Assembly (NCBI GenBank): GCA_945833725.1
Contig: CAMAFU010000106.1
Span: forward strand, 1 to 6,538
Direction of reading: 5' to 3'
DNA: 6,538 bases
Origin: an uncultured Treponema sp.
Lineage (GTDB): Bacteria; Spirochaetota; Spirochaetia; Treponematales; Treponemataceae
Both the position numbers and the translations under genes were made by a program. Shown here in pieces: positions 6,263 to 6,538 of this stretch. Position 1 is the first letter of the stretch, and each line of letters starts with the position of its first letter. Under the pieces are notes generated by a model. It was not told the DNA's origin. It saw nothing but the letters and a program-made list of their open reading frames with translations, and made no database searches.

Positions 6263-6269
6263 CCTCCTT
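6263..6269 (-). promoter_or_regulatory. Ribosome binding site of gspD (preferred start)
   Basis: AAGGAGG lies 8 nt before the ATG at 6254, giving a signal peptide that starts MKKK. It competes with the upstream pair GGAGGGG (6282-6288) and ATG 6275, which is in the same frame. Confidence 0.65.
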
Positions 6270-6281
6270 ACACATTGTTTT

Positions 6282-6288
6282 CCCCTCC
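6282..6288 (-). promoter_or_regulatory. Alternative ribosome binding site for an in-frame upstream gspD start
   Basis: GGAGGGG lies 6 nt before the ATG at 6275. Initiation there would give MCKEAFL fused in front of the signal peptide. The second gspD RBS is embedded within these seven codons (TGT AAG GAG GCA), so the two starts could serve in tandem. Confidence 0.45.
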
Positions 6289-6303
6289 AGCATTATGGTC
6301 TGC

Positions 6304-6330
6304 ACTATATAAATACTCCTGGAAAAACAA
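6304..6330 (-). promoter_or_regulatory. Weak candidate sigma-70-type promoter of the gsp operon
   Basis: On the minus strand a TATAGT box (6309-6304) follows TTGTTT (6330-6325) with a 15-nt spacer, shorter than the optimum of 16-18. Long T and A tracts lie just upstream (6331-6384) and could act as an UP-like element. Transcription would begin near 6297, giving a leader of about 43 nt to the ATG at 6254. It is the only plausible box close to gspD, but AT-rich DNA produces such matches easily. Confidence 0.3.
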
Positions 6331-6387
6331 AAAGCGCATAAAAATTCAAAAAAAAATTAAAGAAAAACAAAAAAAATTATTTTAAAG

Positions 6388-6538
6388 ATGCGGAAAATAC
6401 GTCGAGTCAAGGCACGCTAACGCTTAAAGCTAACGCTTAAGCGTTGACTTCGCCGTTTTGAGGGTTTGTACTACCCCCTCAATAAAAATGCGGAAAGGAT
6501 TGTAGTGCCGCCGAAGGCGTTCGGACTTTGTCCGAATG
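6388..6538. repeat. Repeat-dense non-coding region upstream of the gsp operon, possibly part of a dispersed element
   Basis: No gene is visible between the gspD start region and the right edge. Within 6388-6538, ATGCGGAAA occurs at 6388-6396 and 6488-6496, exactly 100 bp apart. GCTAACGCTTAA repeats directly at 6416-6427 and 6429-6440. AACGCTTAAGCGTT (6432-6445) is a perfect 14-bp palindrome. AGTCAA (6405-6410) pairs with TTGACT (6444-6449), and TTGAGGG (6458-6464) with CCCTCAA (6476-6482). CCGAA (6511-6515) pairs with TTCGG (6520-6524), which also belongs to a 9-bp hairpin with a TTT loop (6518-6538, one G-T pair). The last structure reaches the edge. Neither dyad has a T-tract, so a simple intrinsic terminator is not supported. 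A multi-copy intergenic repeat is the most likely reading, as inference. Confidence 0.5.
6518..6538. repeat. 9-bp hairpin at the right edge
   Basis: CGTTCGGAC, loop TTT, GTCCGAATG forms a nine-pair stem including one G-T pair. Its left arm overlaps two alternative smaller stems (CGCC/GGCG with a GAA loop at 6509-6519, and CCGAA/TTCGG at 6511-6524). The structures are therefore mutually exclusive. It could be a terminator half for a gene beyond the window or part of the repeat element; no T-run is visible within the window. Confidence 0.4.

Noticed and set aside
6255..6305. Upstream extension of gspD to a GTG at 6305
   Set aside because: No Shine-Dalgarno precedes it, it overlaps the best -10 candidate, and it places 17 residues before a typical MKKK signal peptide.
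6458..6487. Intrinsic terminator from the TTGAGGG/CCCTCAA dyad
   Set aside because: The 7-bp stem has an 11-nt loop and no T-tract on either strand, so it is better treated as part of the repeat cluster.
1..6538. CRISPR arrays, tRNA or rRNA genes, insertion sequences
   Set aside because: No regularly spaced long repeats, cloverleaf or rRNA-like sequence, or transposase motifs were seen; coding density leaves room only in the right-hand 280 bp, which shows none of these.

Overview
The window is AT-rich and almost fully coding. All seven protein genes lie on the minus strand and read from right to left. Together they form the first part of a type II secretion system (T2SS) operon: secretin gspD, ATPase gspE, inner-membrane platform gspF, major pseudopilin gspG, two very small pseudopilin-like genes, and a long single-span membrane protein that runs off the left edge. 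GspD, GspE and GspG are clear from several family motifs, and GspF from its position and fold pattern. The last three are divergent and their roles are inferred from position and membrane topology.

Layout: 6255-6538 is non-coding. Its distal part (about 6384-6538) is crowded with direct and inverted repeats. Its proximal part is an A/T-tract region with a weak candidate promoter and the gspD ribosome binding sites. gspD occupies 6254-4266, gspE 4269-2968, gspF 2971-2069, gspG 2072-1593 (TTG start), a 66-codon pseudopilin-like gene 1621-1421, a 113-codon pseudopilin-like gene 1434-1093, and a partial gene from 1093 to the edge (at least 364 codons). Every adjacent pair overlaps (4, 4, 4, 29, 14 and 1 nt), so the genes are almost certainly co-transcribed and translationally coupled.

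How they would work together: GspE hydrolyses ATP in the cytoplasm and drives GspF. GspF assembles GspG subunits, cleaved by a prepilin peptidase not encoded here, into a periplasmic pseudopilus. The pseudopilus pushes folded exoproteins through the GspD outer-membrane channel. The two small proteins are candidates for the minor-pseudopilin tip (GspH/I/J/K roles), and the last protein for the GspL/GspM assembly-platform role. No gspC precedes gspD, and no gspO or recognisable gspH-K is visible.

Organism: a diderm with low-to-moderate GC, strong AAA/TTT codon preference and Cys-rich proteins. The reduced, divergent T2SS fits a spirochaete, most plausibly Treponema, but this is an inference and no phylogenetic marker is present. 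The most interesting features are the shortened components (GspF without its N-terminal region, GspE without the zinc tetracysteine), a pseudopilin-like protein that starts directly at the mature-type N-terminus, a pseudopilin-like mini-protein with no globular domain, and the unfamiliar bitopic protein.
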